NCBI GenBank assembly: GCA_965656875.1
Contig: CBFHMJ010000027.1
Location: forward strand, 1-64,000
Direction: 5' to 3'
Origin: CBFHMJ01 sp965656875
Lineage (GTDB): Bacteria > Pseudomonadota > Gammaproteobacteria > Enterobacterales > Alteromonadaceae
DNA: 64,000 nucleotides
Below the pieces are notes generated by a model, which was not told where the DNA came from, searched no databases, and saw nothing but the letters and a program-made list of their open reading frames with translations. The translations under genes were made by a program, and so were the position numbers. This document shows, piece by piece, positions 42,581-51,743 of this stretch (positions are counted from its first letter, which is position 1; the number at the start of each line of letters is the position of its first letter).

Positions 42581-45312
42581 TTCACGGTTCCGTCATCATC
42601 AGTGAATTGTTGTTCCAGCCACAACAAATCACTTTTCAGTAACGTCAGGGAAAGCTGGCAAGATGCACTGTCACTTCGTTTGGCATAAGTTTCGATGGCA
42701 GTGCAATGTTGGCGCGCATTTTCTAACCCCATATTCAGACAAGAGCCTTTCAAAAAGTGGGCTCGTTGTCTGATTTCCTCAAAGTGTCTTTCCGAACAAG
42801 CCTGTTCAATCTCGGGTATGACGGATTCACACTGTTTTAAAAAATCGCTTCGCAGTTCAGTACGTAATGGCTCCTGGAATTGTTCAAGGGTTAGTACGAA
42901 TTGATTAAGCATTTGCTGTCGATCCAGATTAAGCGATTTATCATGTCGATCTCCGGTATCTTCGATAGACAACTCAGGTTCCTGGGATCCGTCTTGCTGG
43001 TAACCTGATCGTTCCGTAGTGAATGTTTCATGAACCGTTGAGTAACTCACTTCAGGCAATTGAGCTCCTGTTTGTATATGACCTGGCTGTTGATCCGTTT
43101 TTTGCTCATTTATCTGCTGACTTAATCGATAATTCAACTGCATGTTCCAAGCTTCAACTAAGGTGTCCACACATACAGGTTTTGGCAGAAATGCGTTAAC
43201 ACCGGCAGAAAGTCCTTGTTGTCTGGACAAATTTGTTGTGTCTGCGGATAAGATAAAAACAGGTAGGATATTTTTGTCCCAGTGTTGTCGGAGCTTTCGT
43301 GTCGTAGCCATGCCATCGCAAACTGGCATATTCAAATCAAGAATGACTAAATCGGGAAGTTCTGGCTGTTGGTTCATATACCAGAGGAGTTCCTGACCAT
43401 TTTCAAAGGTCATAACGCTGGCCCCGAGCCGTTGAAATAAGTTTTTCGCTACTTTTCTATTCAACGCATTATCTTCAGCAATCAACACTCTACAGCCTTC
43501 CATTTGCTGTGAAAAAGAATTGTTACTGGACGTCGTATCGATCAAGGAAGACGATGATTCGATAATAATTTGTTGAGGTAGCGAGATAATAAATTCTGCC
43601 CCCTGTTCGCGATTCAATACACGAATATCACCATGCAAACTGTCCATGATCTGCCGACTGATGGTCAGGCCAAGTCCGGTTCCACCAAATTGAGCGAAAA
43701 TATTGTCATTCTCTTGTTCAAAAGGTTTAAAAATATGATCGATCTTGTCCGGTGCAATCCCGGGGCCGCTATCTCTGATAGAAAACAATACGGTCATATC
43801 TTTCACCCGCGTAGTCAGTGTGACAGTTGAATGGTCGGGAGAAAATTTTATACCGTTGCACAACACGTTGTTTAATACCTGAATTAAGCGGATTGCATCT
43901 GTTTTTAAGATCAATGGTCGATTATCGCCCTCATGAACAATCCTGATATTTCTGGGTTTTGCCACACCACGAGCAACAACCAATGCTTTACCGATTAAGT
44001 CCGGCAATAACACTTCAGATAATACCGGAGAGAATTTTTTAGCTTCCATCTGAGAAAGCTCTAAGAGGTTTGTGGTGAGCTGTTCTAACCAGACTGCTGA
44101 AGCATCCAGATCCTGAATGATCTCTGTAAAACGGGCGGGTAGGTGGTGCTGACTGGCATCATGAGACAGCACCTGGCTAAATCCCCGTATAGCATTTAGC
44201 GGAGTACGGATTTCATGGCTGATTTTAGCAAGGAACCGGGATTTTGCCTGAATAGACAATTGTGCTTTATCCACTTCATTTTGAAGCTTTTGAGTACGTT
44301 GCTGCTCACGAGTAATATCAGTAAAGCTTACGATATAGCTTAATAACTGATCGTGCTGAATGATCGGCGTGATGTGTACTTTGTACCAGGCATCACTTGA
44401 TGCCGCAAAGGGTTGTAACCTGAGGGTGTTTTTTTGGGCTTGCCTTGAAATTCTAACTTTTTCCAGTAAATCCAGAAATGACTGTTTACTCTCTCTGTCA
44501 AAGACACTTTGCCACACAGGAGAATCCTGTTCTCTGAAGAAACGTTCAAACTCCTGATTGCAGTATTTTAATTGTCGATTGTTATCCAGTACCATGAGTG
44601 GAGACGGCGACAAATTTAATGTCTGATCGAAAATAGCTTTCGCATCACTCAGTTGCAGTTCCATGGCTTCCATCGCACTCAAATCATGCATAAATGCAAT
44701 AAACCAGCGTTTGCCCTGATGAAACAATTCACTGATAGCAATGTATAAAGGAAACGATTCATTCCCGCGACGCTTTGCTATAACCCGGCGACCATGCCGA
44801 AAAATCAATTCTCGCTGTCCTTCGACATATTCGTTCATGTAGGTAGCATGTTCTTGTTTTTCATTGTCACTCATTAACATCGTTACATTCTGACCAATGG
44901 TTTTATCATGCGTGGTATGAAAAATATCGAGAAAGGCCTGATTAGCAAAATGGATAACGCCGTGCTCTGTTGCCATGACGATGGCTTCTTTAGCCTCAGC
45001 AAAAACACTGAGCGGCAGAGATGGAGGCAGGTCCGTTGCAGGACTTTGCTGAACGGCCGTTAATTCCAGCAGCCAGGTTTCATGATCTAATGGCTGTATG
45101 GTTGTTTGAATCTTACCATCAGTGAATGAGGTTGAATTGGTAAACAGTGCTGTTTCGAGACAGTGTACCCAGGATGTCTGAGTACAACTAAACAGGTCAA
45201 AAGATTTACCGGGTAATTTAAGCTCGCTATAAAGCGGGCTTGTTCTTAATACATGAACTGTACTGTTTTTGAGGAGTAATAACGTTTCATCGCCCGTATT
45301 TCCCGCAAGCAT
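42577..45312 (-). CDS. Hybrid sensor histidine kinase (PAS-PAS-HisKA-HATPase-REC-Hpt)
   Basis: The 911-aa cytoplasmic kinase has no membrane segment. Two PAS domains (about residues 100-220 and 235-345) are followed by a HisKA block with FLAKISHEIRTPLNAIRGF, an HATPase domain (IQVLNNVLCNGIKFSPD, DSGPGIAPDKIDHIF, FGGTGLGLTIS), a receiver domain (LIAEDNALNRKVAKN, phospho-Asp in LVILDLNMPVCDG, Lys in LPKPV) and a C-terminal Hpt domain with AHFLKGSCLNMG. This gives a complete internal phosphorelay of BarA/ArcB-like type, but soluble. Its separate output regulator is not in the neighbourhood. The ligand or redox signal of the PAS domains is unknown. Confidence 0.92.
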   Translation of the reverse strand: MLAGNTGDETLLLLKNSTVHVLRTSPLYSELKLPGKSFDLFSCTQTSWVHCLETALFTNSTSFTDGKIQTTIQPLDHETWLLELTAVQQSPATDLPPSLPLSVFAEAKEAIVMATEHGVIHFANQAFLDIFHTTHDKTIGQNVTMLMSDNEKQEHATYMNEYVEGQRELIFRHGRRVIAKRRGNESFPLYIAISELFHQGKRWFIAFMHDLSAMEAMELQLSDAKAIFDQTLNLSPSPLMVLDNNRQLKYCNQEFERFFREQDSPVWQSVFDRESKQSFLDLLEKVRISRQAQKNTLRLQPFAASSDAWYKVHITPIIQHDQLLSYIVSFTDITREQQRTQKLQNEVDKAQLSIQAKSRFLAKISHEIRTPLNAIRGFSQVLSHDASQHHLPARFTEIIQDLDASAVWLEQLTTNLLELSQMEAKKFSPVLSEVLLPDLIGKALVVARGVAKPRNIRIVHEGDNRPLILKTDAIRLIQVLNNVLCNGIKFSPDHSTVTLTTRVKDMTVLFSIRDSGPGIAPDKIDHIFKPFEQENDNIFAQFGGTGLGLTISRQIMDSLHGDIRVLNREQGAEFIISLPQQIIIESSSSLIDTTSSNNSFSQQMEGCRVLIAEDNALNRKVAKNLFQRLGASVMTFENGQELLWYMNQQPELPDLVILDLNMPVCDGMATTRKLRQHWDKNILPVFILSADTTNLSRQQGLSAGVNAFLPKPVCVDTLVEAWNMQLNYRLSQQINEQKTDQQPGHIQTGAQLPEVSYSTVHETFTTERSGYQQDGSQEPELSIEDTGDRHDKSLNLDRQQMLNQFVLTLEQFQEPLRTELRSDFLKQCESVIPEIEQACSERHFEEIRQRAHFLKGSCLNMGLENARQHCTAIETYAKRSDSASCQLSLTLLKSDLLWLEQQFTDDDGTVN

Positions 45313-45521
45313 GAGTAATCCATAACGTTAAAATTGCTGTTAATTCAGCATAGACAGCAATGATAAAAAGACCAGGATTGACTACCTTGACACCTGAGTA
45401 AGTAACAAACGCTGAAATAATCAACATAAAAGAGCATCACCTCCCGGAAATTCACTTCTGGCATTGAAAATTCAAACGCCTTTGATATTGTGGTCCGACC
45501 TTTAGCTCACTCAATAGATTT

Positions 45522-46334
45522 ATGGGAATACAACAAAAATATCAGTTCAACGGAGTAACAGGATTACGAGTAGGGCGCTTTAAAGGGGGAATCAACACAT
45601 CCTTTGTCGTGTATTGTTATGATAGCGTTGCTATTGATACAGGCCCTTCCAATCAATGGAACTGGGTAAAGCCTTTTTTACAGGAAGAAAACGTTTCTCA
45701 GGTACTCATTACTCACTACCATGAAGATCACAGTGGTAATGCAGGAAATATTCAGCAAGTATTGAACATCCCTCTATTCACGAATGAGCTCACACAAGAC
45801 AAAATAAGCGAGTTTTTTAGAATTCCGTCATTACGTCGTATTGTCTGGGGGCATGCAACACCTGCGCAAGCGTCTTTAATTCCGGATAATATTGCACTGC
45901 CCGGGGGAGAAACCTTAACCGTTTTAAAAACACCGGGACATTCAGCTGATATGACCTGTTTTCTTCTCAAAGAGAAAGGCTGGCTTTTCGCGGGTGATTT
46001 ATACATAGCATCTAAAGTCCGCTATTTGCATACAGAGGAAGATTTGAATGATGTGTATCAAAGCTTAAATCTGGTACTGGCGCAGGATATAGACGTTGTA
46101 TTTTGTCCTCACCGTGGTGTGATTGAAAAAGGACGTGAAGCATTGTTGGCTAAACGAAATTTTATCGAATCACTCGCTATCGAAAGTCAGGCGATGAAAG
46201 CAAGAGGTTTCTCTAATCGTCAAATCAAACATAAACTCGTTGGCCGTGAGGACTGGTTTACGCTTTTTTCTCAGTTTGAATTCTCGAAATCGACGCTCAT
46301 TGATGCGGCTTTGAAACTAAATCTGGACAATTAA
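45522..46334 (+). CDS. MBL-fold hydrolase with C-terminal helical domain
   Basis: The 270-aa protein has the metal-site motif THYHEDHSG, the His of TPGHSADMTCF, the bridging Asp of FAGDLYI and a last His in FCPHRGV. After the catalytic core a helical tail with KARGFSNRQIKHKLVGREDW looks like a small winged-helix or C-terminal extension found in LACTB2-like hydrolases. It may be a thioesterase or lactonase-type hydrolase; the substrate is unknown. The formyltransferase-like gene follows after 5 bases and is surely co-translated. Confidence 0.85.
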   Translation: MGIQQKYQFNGVTGLRVGRFKGGINTSFVVYCYDSVAIDTGPSNQWNWVKPFLQEENVSQVLITHYHEDHSGNAGNIQQVLNIPLFTNELTQDKISEFFRIPSLRRIVWGHATPAQASLIPDNIALPGGETLTVLKTPGHSADMTCFLLKEKGWLFAGDLYIASKVRYLHTEEDLNDVYQSLNLVLAQDIDVVFCPHRGVIEKGREALLAKRNFIESLAIESQAMKARGFSNRQIKHKLVGREDWFTLFSQFEFSKSTLIDAALKLNLDN

Positions 46335-46339
46335 TCTGA

Positions 46340-47140
46340 ATGAATATCACAATTTTAGCTAATTATGATCTGTCAGCACTGTATTGCCTTAATTTGCTGC
46401 TTCCTTCGTTATCCGATCATAACGTCTCATTGTTCTTTTCATCCGGTGTTGGAAATACCAGTAATCTGGCGGCACCGTTAAAAGCACTGGGGGAATACGA
46501 ACGGTCCCTGGTGACTCGAATAAATCAGAACGAAATCCCCTGCATAAAATCAGCAGAAAAACTGAATGCCTTAGTGGGTCAGCAGGAAACTCGCTATCTT
46601 GATACGATTAATAAACCCGAAGGGCTGGAGACGATTCGCGACTCCCAGCCCGATCTGATTTTGTCTATTCGTTTCGGTAAAATTCTCAAACAACCGGTTA
46701 TCGACATTCCATCAGCTGGCGTTATTAATCTTCACTCCGGACTTTTACCTCAGTATCAGGGCGTGATGGCAACGTTTCATGCTCTTAATAACGGCGATAC
46801 CATCATAGGTTCCACCTTACACCGCATTGACAGTGCTGCAATTGATGCCGGTCCGATACTGGCTTTAAACAGCGTATCTGTAAATCCGGAACGATCGTAT
46901 CTCTGGCATATGATTGACTTGTATCCGTCTGGGATTCGTCAAATGATCCAGGTTGTCAGAGCAATTTCGAATGATAAAAGCATTCCTGAGATTAAGAAAC
47001 ACGGCGAGCCTTGTTACTATACTTACCCAGATGATACTCAACTACGTAATTTTGAGTTATCTGGAAAAACATTATTCAATGAGCAAGAAGACATATTGCA
47101 GGAAATTACGCGAAATATTCTCGGCTTTGAGTCGTTCTAA
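46340..47140 (+). CDS. Formyltransferase-family protein
   Basis: The 266-aa protein is formyl_transf_N-like. The segment GVINLHSGLLPQYQGVMATFHAL supplies the catalytic Asn and His, and HRIDSAAIDAGPIL supplies the Asp, as in methionyl-tRNA and GAR formyltransferases. The N-terminal half (MNITILANYDLSALYC) is atypical, and the C-terminal tRNA-binding domain of Fmt is absent, so it is not Fmt. It probably transfers a formyl group from 10-formyl-THF to an amino sugar or other amine. It is paired with the MBL hydrolase 5 bases upstream. grxA follows after 52 bases. Confidence 0.83.
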   Translation: MNITILANYDLSALYCLNLLLPSLSDHNVSLFFSSGVGNTSNLAAPLKALGEYERSLVTRINQNEIPCIKSAEKLNALVGQQETRYLDTINKPEGLETIRDSQPDLILSIRFGKILKQPVIDIPSAGVINLHSGLLPQYQGVMATFHALNNGDTIIGSTLHRIDSAAIDAGPILALNSVSVNPERSYLWHMIDLYPSGIRQMIQVVRAISNDKSIPEIKKHGEPCYYTYPDDTQLRNFELSGKTLFNEQEDILQEITRNILGFESF

Positions 47141-47192
47141 TTGCTATCGATCATTAACCTGGGTCAACAGACCCTAAAACACAGGATTTACT

Positions 47193-47456
47193 ATGTACGC
47201 TGTAATTTTTGGCAGACCAGGTTGCCCTTATTGTGTAAGAGCCAAAGACATCGCTGAACAATTAACGGATAAAGGCGAAGGGTTCAAATTTCGCTATGTG
47301 GATATTCATGAACAAGGTATTTCAAAAGCGGATTTAGAAAAGTCTGCGGGTGTCCCGGTTGAAACCGTTCCTCAGATTTTCGTTGATGAGAAGTATGTAG
47401 GCGGCTGCACAGAATTCGAAGCCTGGGTTAAAGACAATACCGACTTATATAAGTAA
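47193..47456 (+). CDS. grxA: Glutaredoxin 1 (GrxA type)
   Basis: The 87-aa protein has the GrxA layout: MYAVIFGRPGCPYCVRAKDIAEQL with the CPYC active site at residues 11-14, TVPQIFVDEKYVGGCTEFEAWVKD at the glutathione-binding end, and total length near 85. It reduces disulfides (for example of ribonucleotide reductase) with glutathione. It has its own terminator. Ribosome site AGGA lies 7 bases before the ATG. Confidence 0.95.
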   Translation: MYAVIFGRPGCPYCVRAKDIAEQLTDKGEGFKFRYVDIHEQGISKADLEKSAGVPVETVPQIFVDEKYVGGCTEFEAWVKDNTDLYK

Positions 47457-47497
47457 CGTTTGTATTAACAGCCTCAATTGTGCTTCATCAATACGCA

Positions 47498-47535
47498 GAA
47501 AACCGACTTAATCGTCGGTTTTCTTGTTTTTACTG
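47498..47535. terminator. Terminator between grxA and aguB
   Basis: A 10-bp stem (47498-47507 with 47514-47523) with a 6-nt loop and a T-rich tail serves the converging genes. Confidence 0.8.
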
Positions 47536-47545
47536 GTAGCCTTGT

Positions 47546-48433
47546 CTAATCCCGATAGATCTTAGTTAAATCACCATAATGTTCAATTCGACGATCTCGC
47601 ATAAATGGCCAGATACGACGAACGTTTTCACTACGTTCCATGTCCAGTGTCGCCGTTAAAATAGTTTCTTCAACGCCTGCTCGCGCTAAAAACTCTCCCT
47701 GAGGACCAGTAATAAAAGAATTCCCCCAGAAATCTATGCCAATAGATTCGTCGTCAGGAGATGATTCGAATCCTGAACGATTGCAGGATAATACCGGTAA
47801 ACCATTCGCCACCGCGTGTCCGCGTTGAACCGTCACCCAGGCATCCAGCTGTCTGTCCTGTTCGTCCTGAGAATCCGTCCGGTCCCAACCAATAGCCGTT
47901 GGGTAAATCAATAAATCAGCGCCAGCCATTGCCATCAATCGAGCACCTTCAGGGAACCACTGATCCCAACAGACCAACAAACCTAAATTACCTACGCTGG
48001 TTTTAATGGGTTCAAACCCCATGTCACCTGGCGTGAAATAGAATTTTTCATAAAACCCTGGATCATCGGGAATGTGCATCTTGCGATATTTACCAGCCAT
48101 ACTGCCATCACGTTCAAAAACTACGGCAGTGTTGTGATACAAACCGGTTGCACGCTTTTCAAATAATGATGCAACGATGACAACATTTAGTTCTTTTGCT
48201 ACTGCTGACAATTGCTCTGTTGAAGGACCAGGAATAGTTTCCGCCAAATCGAATACGTCAACTTGCTCAGTCTGACAAAAATACAATGACTGATGGAGTT
48301 CCTGTAACACGATAAGTTCTGCGCCTGAAGCAGCCGCTTTACGAATATTATCGACTATCAATGCCTTGTTGCTGGCAACATCTGCCGTATTTGCTTGCTG
48401 AATCAGCGCTACATTAAGTGTTTTCTTTTTCAT
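47546..48433 (-). CDS. aguB: N-carbamoylputrescine amidase
   Basis: The 295-aa nitrilase-superfamily protein has the catalytic Glu in LIVLQELHQSLYFC, Lys in YRKMHIPDDP and Cys in LLVCWDQWFPEGAR. The latter two blocks are characteristic of N-carbamoylputrescine amidases (AguB), which release putrescine, CO2 and ammonia. It lies 66 bases after aguA on the same strand, so the pair completes the agmatine route to putrescine. It ends at the terminator shared with grxA. Confidence 0.94.
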   Translation of the reverse strand: MKKKTLNVALIQQANTADVASNKALIVDNIRKAAASGAELIVLQELHQSLYFCQTEQVDVFDLAETIPGPSTEQLSAVAKELNVVIVASLFEKRATGLYHNTAVVFERDGSMAGKYRKMHIPDDPGFYEKFYFTPGDMGFEPIKTSVGNLGLLVCWDQWFPEGARLMAMAGADLLIYPTAIGWDRTDSQDEQDRQLDAWVTVQRGHAVANGLPVLSCNRSGFESSPDDESIGIDFWGNSFITGPQGEFLARAGVEETILTATLDMERSENVRRIWPFMRDRRIEHYGDLTKIYRD

Positions 48434-48499
48434 GGTGTGGCTTACGTGGTATGTCTACTCTACAGATTTATACATTCAAACTTTCAAAAGGTGGCTTAA

Positions 48500-49555
48500 C
48501 TACCAGGCATCGTTATTAATCGTTCCTGCCGGAAGTTGCATGGTTAAACAATGCAAACTACCGAATTGTTCAATAATCGCAGAACAATCAATGCCAATAA
48601 CTTCCCGCTCTGGATAAGCAGCGCTAATTGCGACTAATGCTTGTTGATCCAGCTTTTCCTGATTATAGGTGGGCACCAGCACTGCGTTATTGATAATGAG
48701 ATAATTTGCATACGTTGCAGGCAGGCGATCACCATCTTCGTTATGACATGGATTCGTGAAGGGTAGTGGAATGAGCTGATAAGATTCACCGTCCGCTGTT
48801 TTTAACGTTTTGAGCGCCTGCTCCATACGAGACAATGATTCATAGTGGCTATCAGTTGAATCCAGGCATTGGACATATACGATGGTATTGTTGGGCGCAA
48901 AGCGGGCGAGGGTATCAATATGAGCGTCCGTGTCATCACCTTCCAAATGACCTTCATCTAACCACAAAACACGATCAACATTCAGAATATCCTTCAGCGT
49001 TAACTCAATCTGTTCCTGGGTGTATTCAGGATTGCGATTGGGGTTACACAAACAAGTTGATGTTGTCAGTAATGTTCCCTGACCATCTGACTCCAGCGCT
49101 CCACCTTCCAGTACGAAATCAATTACCGTCGTTTTTTCTGAATGGATAAACGGTGCATTAAACAAATAACCGTTGATTAGATTATCTTTTCCAGCGGAGA
49201 ATTTGTTTCCCCAACCGTTAAAGGTAAAGTCCAGTAACTTCGGCTGACCTTCTTCATTCAATAAGGTGATTGGGCCATGATCACGAGCCCAGGTATCATT
49301 AGAAGCAGCTAACACAATGCGGTAGTGATCACTTGAAATAGCCGCATTAGTGAGTAAATCTACGATATGCATGCGCTGCAATTCATCACAGGCAATAATG
49401 ATAAGGCGTTCAAAACGACAAATATGTTTTGAAATTTCTACAAAAACTGGCTCGACGCGGTCCAGAATAGTTGCCCAGTCAGTGGCCTTGTGTGGCCAGG
49501 TTAGCATCACAGCATCTTGTTGGTGCCATTCAGCAGGAAGAAAATAAGTAGTCAA
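48500..49555 (-). CDS. aguA: Agmatine deiminase
   Basis: The 351-aa peptidylarginine-deiminase-fold protein has the AguA blocks LPAEWHQQDAVMLTWPH, SNDTWARDHGPIT, LEGGALESDGQGTLLTT, DDTDAHIDTLARF and the catalytic Cys in FGSLHCLTMQLP. It converts agmatine to N-carbamoylputrescine. The start is TTG with AGGA upstream, fitting the family N-terminus; no ATG alternative exists nearby. It is preceded by the PilZ-like gene (23-base gap) and followed by aguB. Confidence 0.95.
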   Translation of the reverse strand: MTTYFLPAEWHQQDAVMLTWPHKATDWATILDRVEPVFVEISKHICRFERLIIIACDELQRMHIVDLLTNAAISSDHYRIVLAASNDTWARDHGPITLLNEEGQPKLLDFTFNGWGNKFSAGKDNLINGYLFNAPFIHSEKTTVIDFVLEGGALESDGQGTLLTTSTCLCNPNRNPEYTQEQIELTLKDILNVDRVLWLDEGHLEGDDTDAHIDTLARFAPNNTIVYVQCLDSTDSHYESLSRMEQALKTLKTADGESYQLIPLPFTNPCHNEDGDRLPATYANYLIINNAVLVPTYNQEKLDQQALVAISAAYPEREVIGIDCSAIIEQFGSLHCLTMQLPAGTINNDAW

Positions 49556-49578
49556 CGTAAGGTTCCTACAATTAAAAA

Positions 49579-50184
49579 TTAAGAATCGGCCTGATTTTTC
49601 TTTTCGCTACGGCGTTTTAATACACGAGATTGTTGATGTAATGCAGCTCTCACCAGTATTTCACGATCTTCATCCCGAATCTGTGTAAAGACTACTGAGT
49701 ATAGCGTTTTATCGTCTTTTTCCTCTTCAACGATGATTTCCCCGTAACAAAAGATAGCAGTAGCTTCATCTGTCAAAAACAACTTCACTTGCAACGTTTG
49801 TCCGTGTTGCCAAATGTCATTATCCGCCAGAATGGTAAAGCCACCGGCCCCTAATTGAGAGGTTCGCATGCGGGTAGAGCCGTCTTCTTCTTTACTCAGG
49901 ATGTAACTCATGATCAAATCAATTTTACGACTTTGTGCTTTGAGGAATTCACCCAGTTCATCCGCCACATCACCTAACATACGGAGAGGACGTAATGCAG
50001 ATTGTTCGAGTGTTGCCACTTCATTGGCAATTTTAAATGACCAGGGCATTTCCTGAAGGAAGGTATCGTGATCCGGTGTGATGAACTCGGGCTCTTTCGC
50101 CACAATATTGACATTTACCTGATATTCGATGGTGAAAAACTCATGAAAACGCTTGAGTTTTTCGTCATGAGACATGTCATTCAT
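49579..50184 (-). CDS. PilZ-like domain protein
   Basis: The 201-aa protein has a helical N-terminal half (to about residue 95) and a beta-rich C-terminal half with RMRTSQLGAGGFTILADNDIWQHGQTLQVKLFL, which matches the second motif region of PilZ domains (here SQLGAGG in place of DxSxxG). The classical RxxxR upstream motif is not evident, so c-di-GMP binding is unsure. Its stop lies 23 bases before aguA, so it probably heads the same operon as the putrescine genes. The arrangement hints at a link between c-di-GMP or surface signalling and polyamine synthesis. Confidence 0.72.
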   Translation of the reverse strand: MNDMSHDEKLKRFHEFFTIEYQVNVNIVAKEPEFITPDHDTFLQEMPWSFKIANEVATLEQSALRPLRMLGDVADELGEFLKAQSRKIDLIMSYILSKEEDGSTRMRTSQLGAGGFTILADNDIWQHGQTLQVKLFLTDEATAIFCYGEIIVEEEKDDKTLYSVVFTQIRDEDREILVRAALHQQSRVLKRRSEKKNQADS

Positions 50185-50525
50185 AAAAAGTTCGCCCTGA
50201 ATTTAATTGTCTTTGGTTTTATTAAAACTTATTATCCTGAGACCCGGGAGTAGCATTCATTAATCGCTGAAAAAGCGTCCACAATCAACGCATTTTTAAC
50301 GTTAAGCTTAGCCAGGGTTTTATCTTTGTGTTCAGCCAAATGCAAAGGTTAAGCCTCGCGGCTGAACGCTGACTCCTGAATACGCCTTCATTCGTTAATC
50401 ATCGTGCGCAAAATTAAAGACAGGCTATTTTACGTCTCAATTCCGGTTTTAAAAGGATTTCTGTTGATAACGAACAGAATGACTGATTTTTTGCTCACAT
50501 TACAGGCAATTAGCAAAGGATACCA
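50185..50525. other. Divergent intergenic region before lolC
   Basis: About 340 bases between the PilZ-like gene and lolC; it must hold promoters in both directions. I see only a short GC hairpin around 50353-50366 and no recognisable operator or small gene. Confidence 0.4.
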
Positions 50526-51743
50526 ATGTTTCACCCATTGAGTTTGTTCATCGCACTTCGGTATAGCCGATCGAACAAAGACAACGGATTTATCTCCTTC
50601 ATTAGTTTCTTCTCTATCACTGGCATCGCTTTGGGCGTTTTATCACTCATTATTGTGATCTCAGTAATGAACGGTTTTGAAAATCAGCTTAAAGAACGCA
50701 TTCTGGGTATTGTTCCTCAGGTTGTCGTCACTACCGATGATAAACGTCTGCAAGACTGGGAATCATTGCCTGAACAACTCACGACTCAACCCGGTGTTCA
50801 ACAAGCCGCACCCTATGTTGAAGCTCGAGGAATGGTTCAGTCAGATTCACAGCTAAAGGGTATTGCCATACAAGGGCTGTATCCGAATAGTTATAACCCG
50901 ATTAAAGAACATGTGGTGACTGGCAACTGGCATACCTTATTTAGCGGCGGATATCATATTTTTATCGGCCAGCATCTTGCTAACCAACTCGGTGTCGTAC
51001 CCGGTGATAAAGTCAGAATCATGGTCGCGGGTAAAACCATTCACACACCAGTAGGCAGAATGCCGTCTCAACGCAAATTTACCGTAGCCGGTATTTTTTC
51101 TTCCCGATCTGAAATTGATGAATCCGTGATATTTACCTCGGGAGAAAAGCTGGCAAAGCTCATGCGATTACCGAAAGGATCAATCACCGGGATTCGTTTA
51201 TATCTGGATGATGCTTTTACAGCGCCTGAAATAAGCAAAGTTTTGTCTGATAATCATGCTGACTGGTTGGTGCTCGACTGGCGACGCACTCATGGTGACT
51301 TGTTTGGTGCGGTTGGCATGGAAAAACGCATGATGGGTTTCATGCTTATGCTGATTGTTGCAGTAGCCGCTTTCAATATCGTTTCCGGTTTGGTGATGAT
51401 GGTTACCGAAAAAACCGCCGAAATTGCCATACTGATGACTCAAGGATTGAACAGTCAGCGCGTAAAATACCTTTTTATGCTCCAGGGTTTGTACAATGGC
51501 GTACTCGGTGCAGTAGCTGGTGTAGTGCTTGGAGTGATTATCGCTATGAATATAAATTCAATATTATCGAGTTTAAATATAATATTAATTCCGGGTACTG
51601 AAGACGGATTACCAGTGCTGCTAATCTGGTCTGATGTCGTCTTTATCGCACTTGGTGCTTTACTTCTTACGCTGGTGGCTACGCTGTATCCAGCACGCAT
51701 TGCTTCAAAAATCTCTCCTGCAAGTGTCCTTAGATATGAATAA
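50526..51743 (+). CDS. lolC: Lipoprotein-releasing ABC transporter permease LolC
   Basis: The 405-aa protein has the LolC/E layout: N-terminal membrane segment (ISFFSITGIALGVLSLIIVISVMNG), a periplasmic MacB_PCD domain, and three C-terminal segments of the FtsX type ending in a short ISPASVLRYE tail. With LolD and LolE it extracts lipoproteins from the inner membrane and passes them to LolA. It overlaps lolD by 8 bases. LolC and LolE are distinguished by order and similarity only. Confidence 0.94.
   Translation: MFHPLSLFIALRYSRSNKDNGFISFISFFSITGIALGVLSLIIVISVMNGFENQLKERILGIVPQVVVTTDDKRLQDWESLPEQLTTQPGVQQAAPYVEARGMVQSDSQLKGIAIQGLYPNSYNPIKEHVVTGNWHTLFSGGYHIFIGQHLANQLGVVPGDKVRIMVAGKTIHTPVGRMPSQRKFTVAGIFSSRSEIDESVIFTSGEKLAKLMRLPKGSITGIRLYLDDAFTAPEISKVLSDNHADWLVLDWRRTHGDLFGAVGMEKRMMGFMLMLIVAVAAFNIVSGLVMMVTEKTAEIAILMTQGLNSQRVKYLFMLQGLYNGVLGAVAGVVLGVIIAMNINSILSSLNIILIPGTEDGLPVLLIWSDVVFIALGALLLTLVATLYPARIASKISPASVLRYE

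Noticed and set aside
46340..47140. Calling the formyltransferase gene fmt
   Set aside because: It lacks the C-terminal tRNA-binding domain and the typical N-terminus, and is not beside def.
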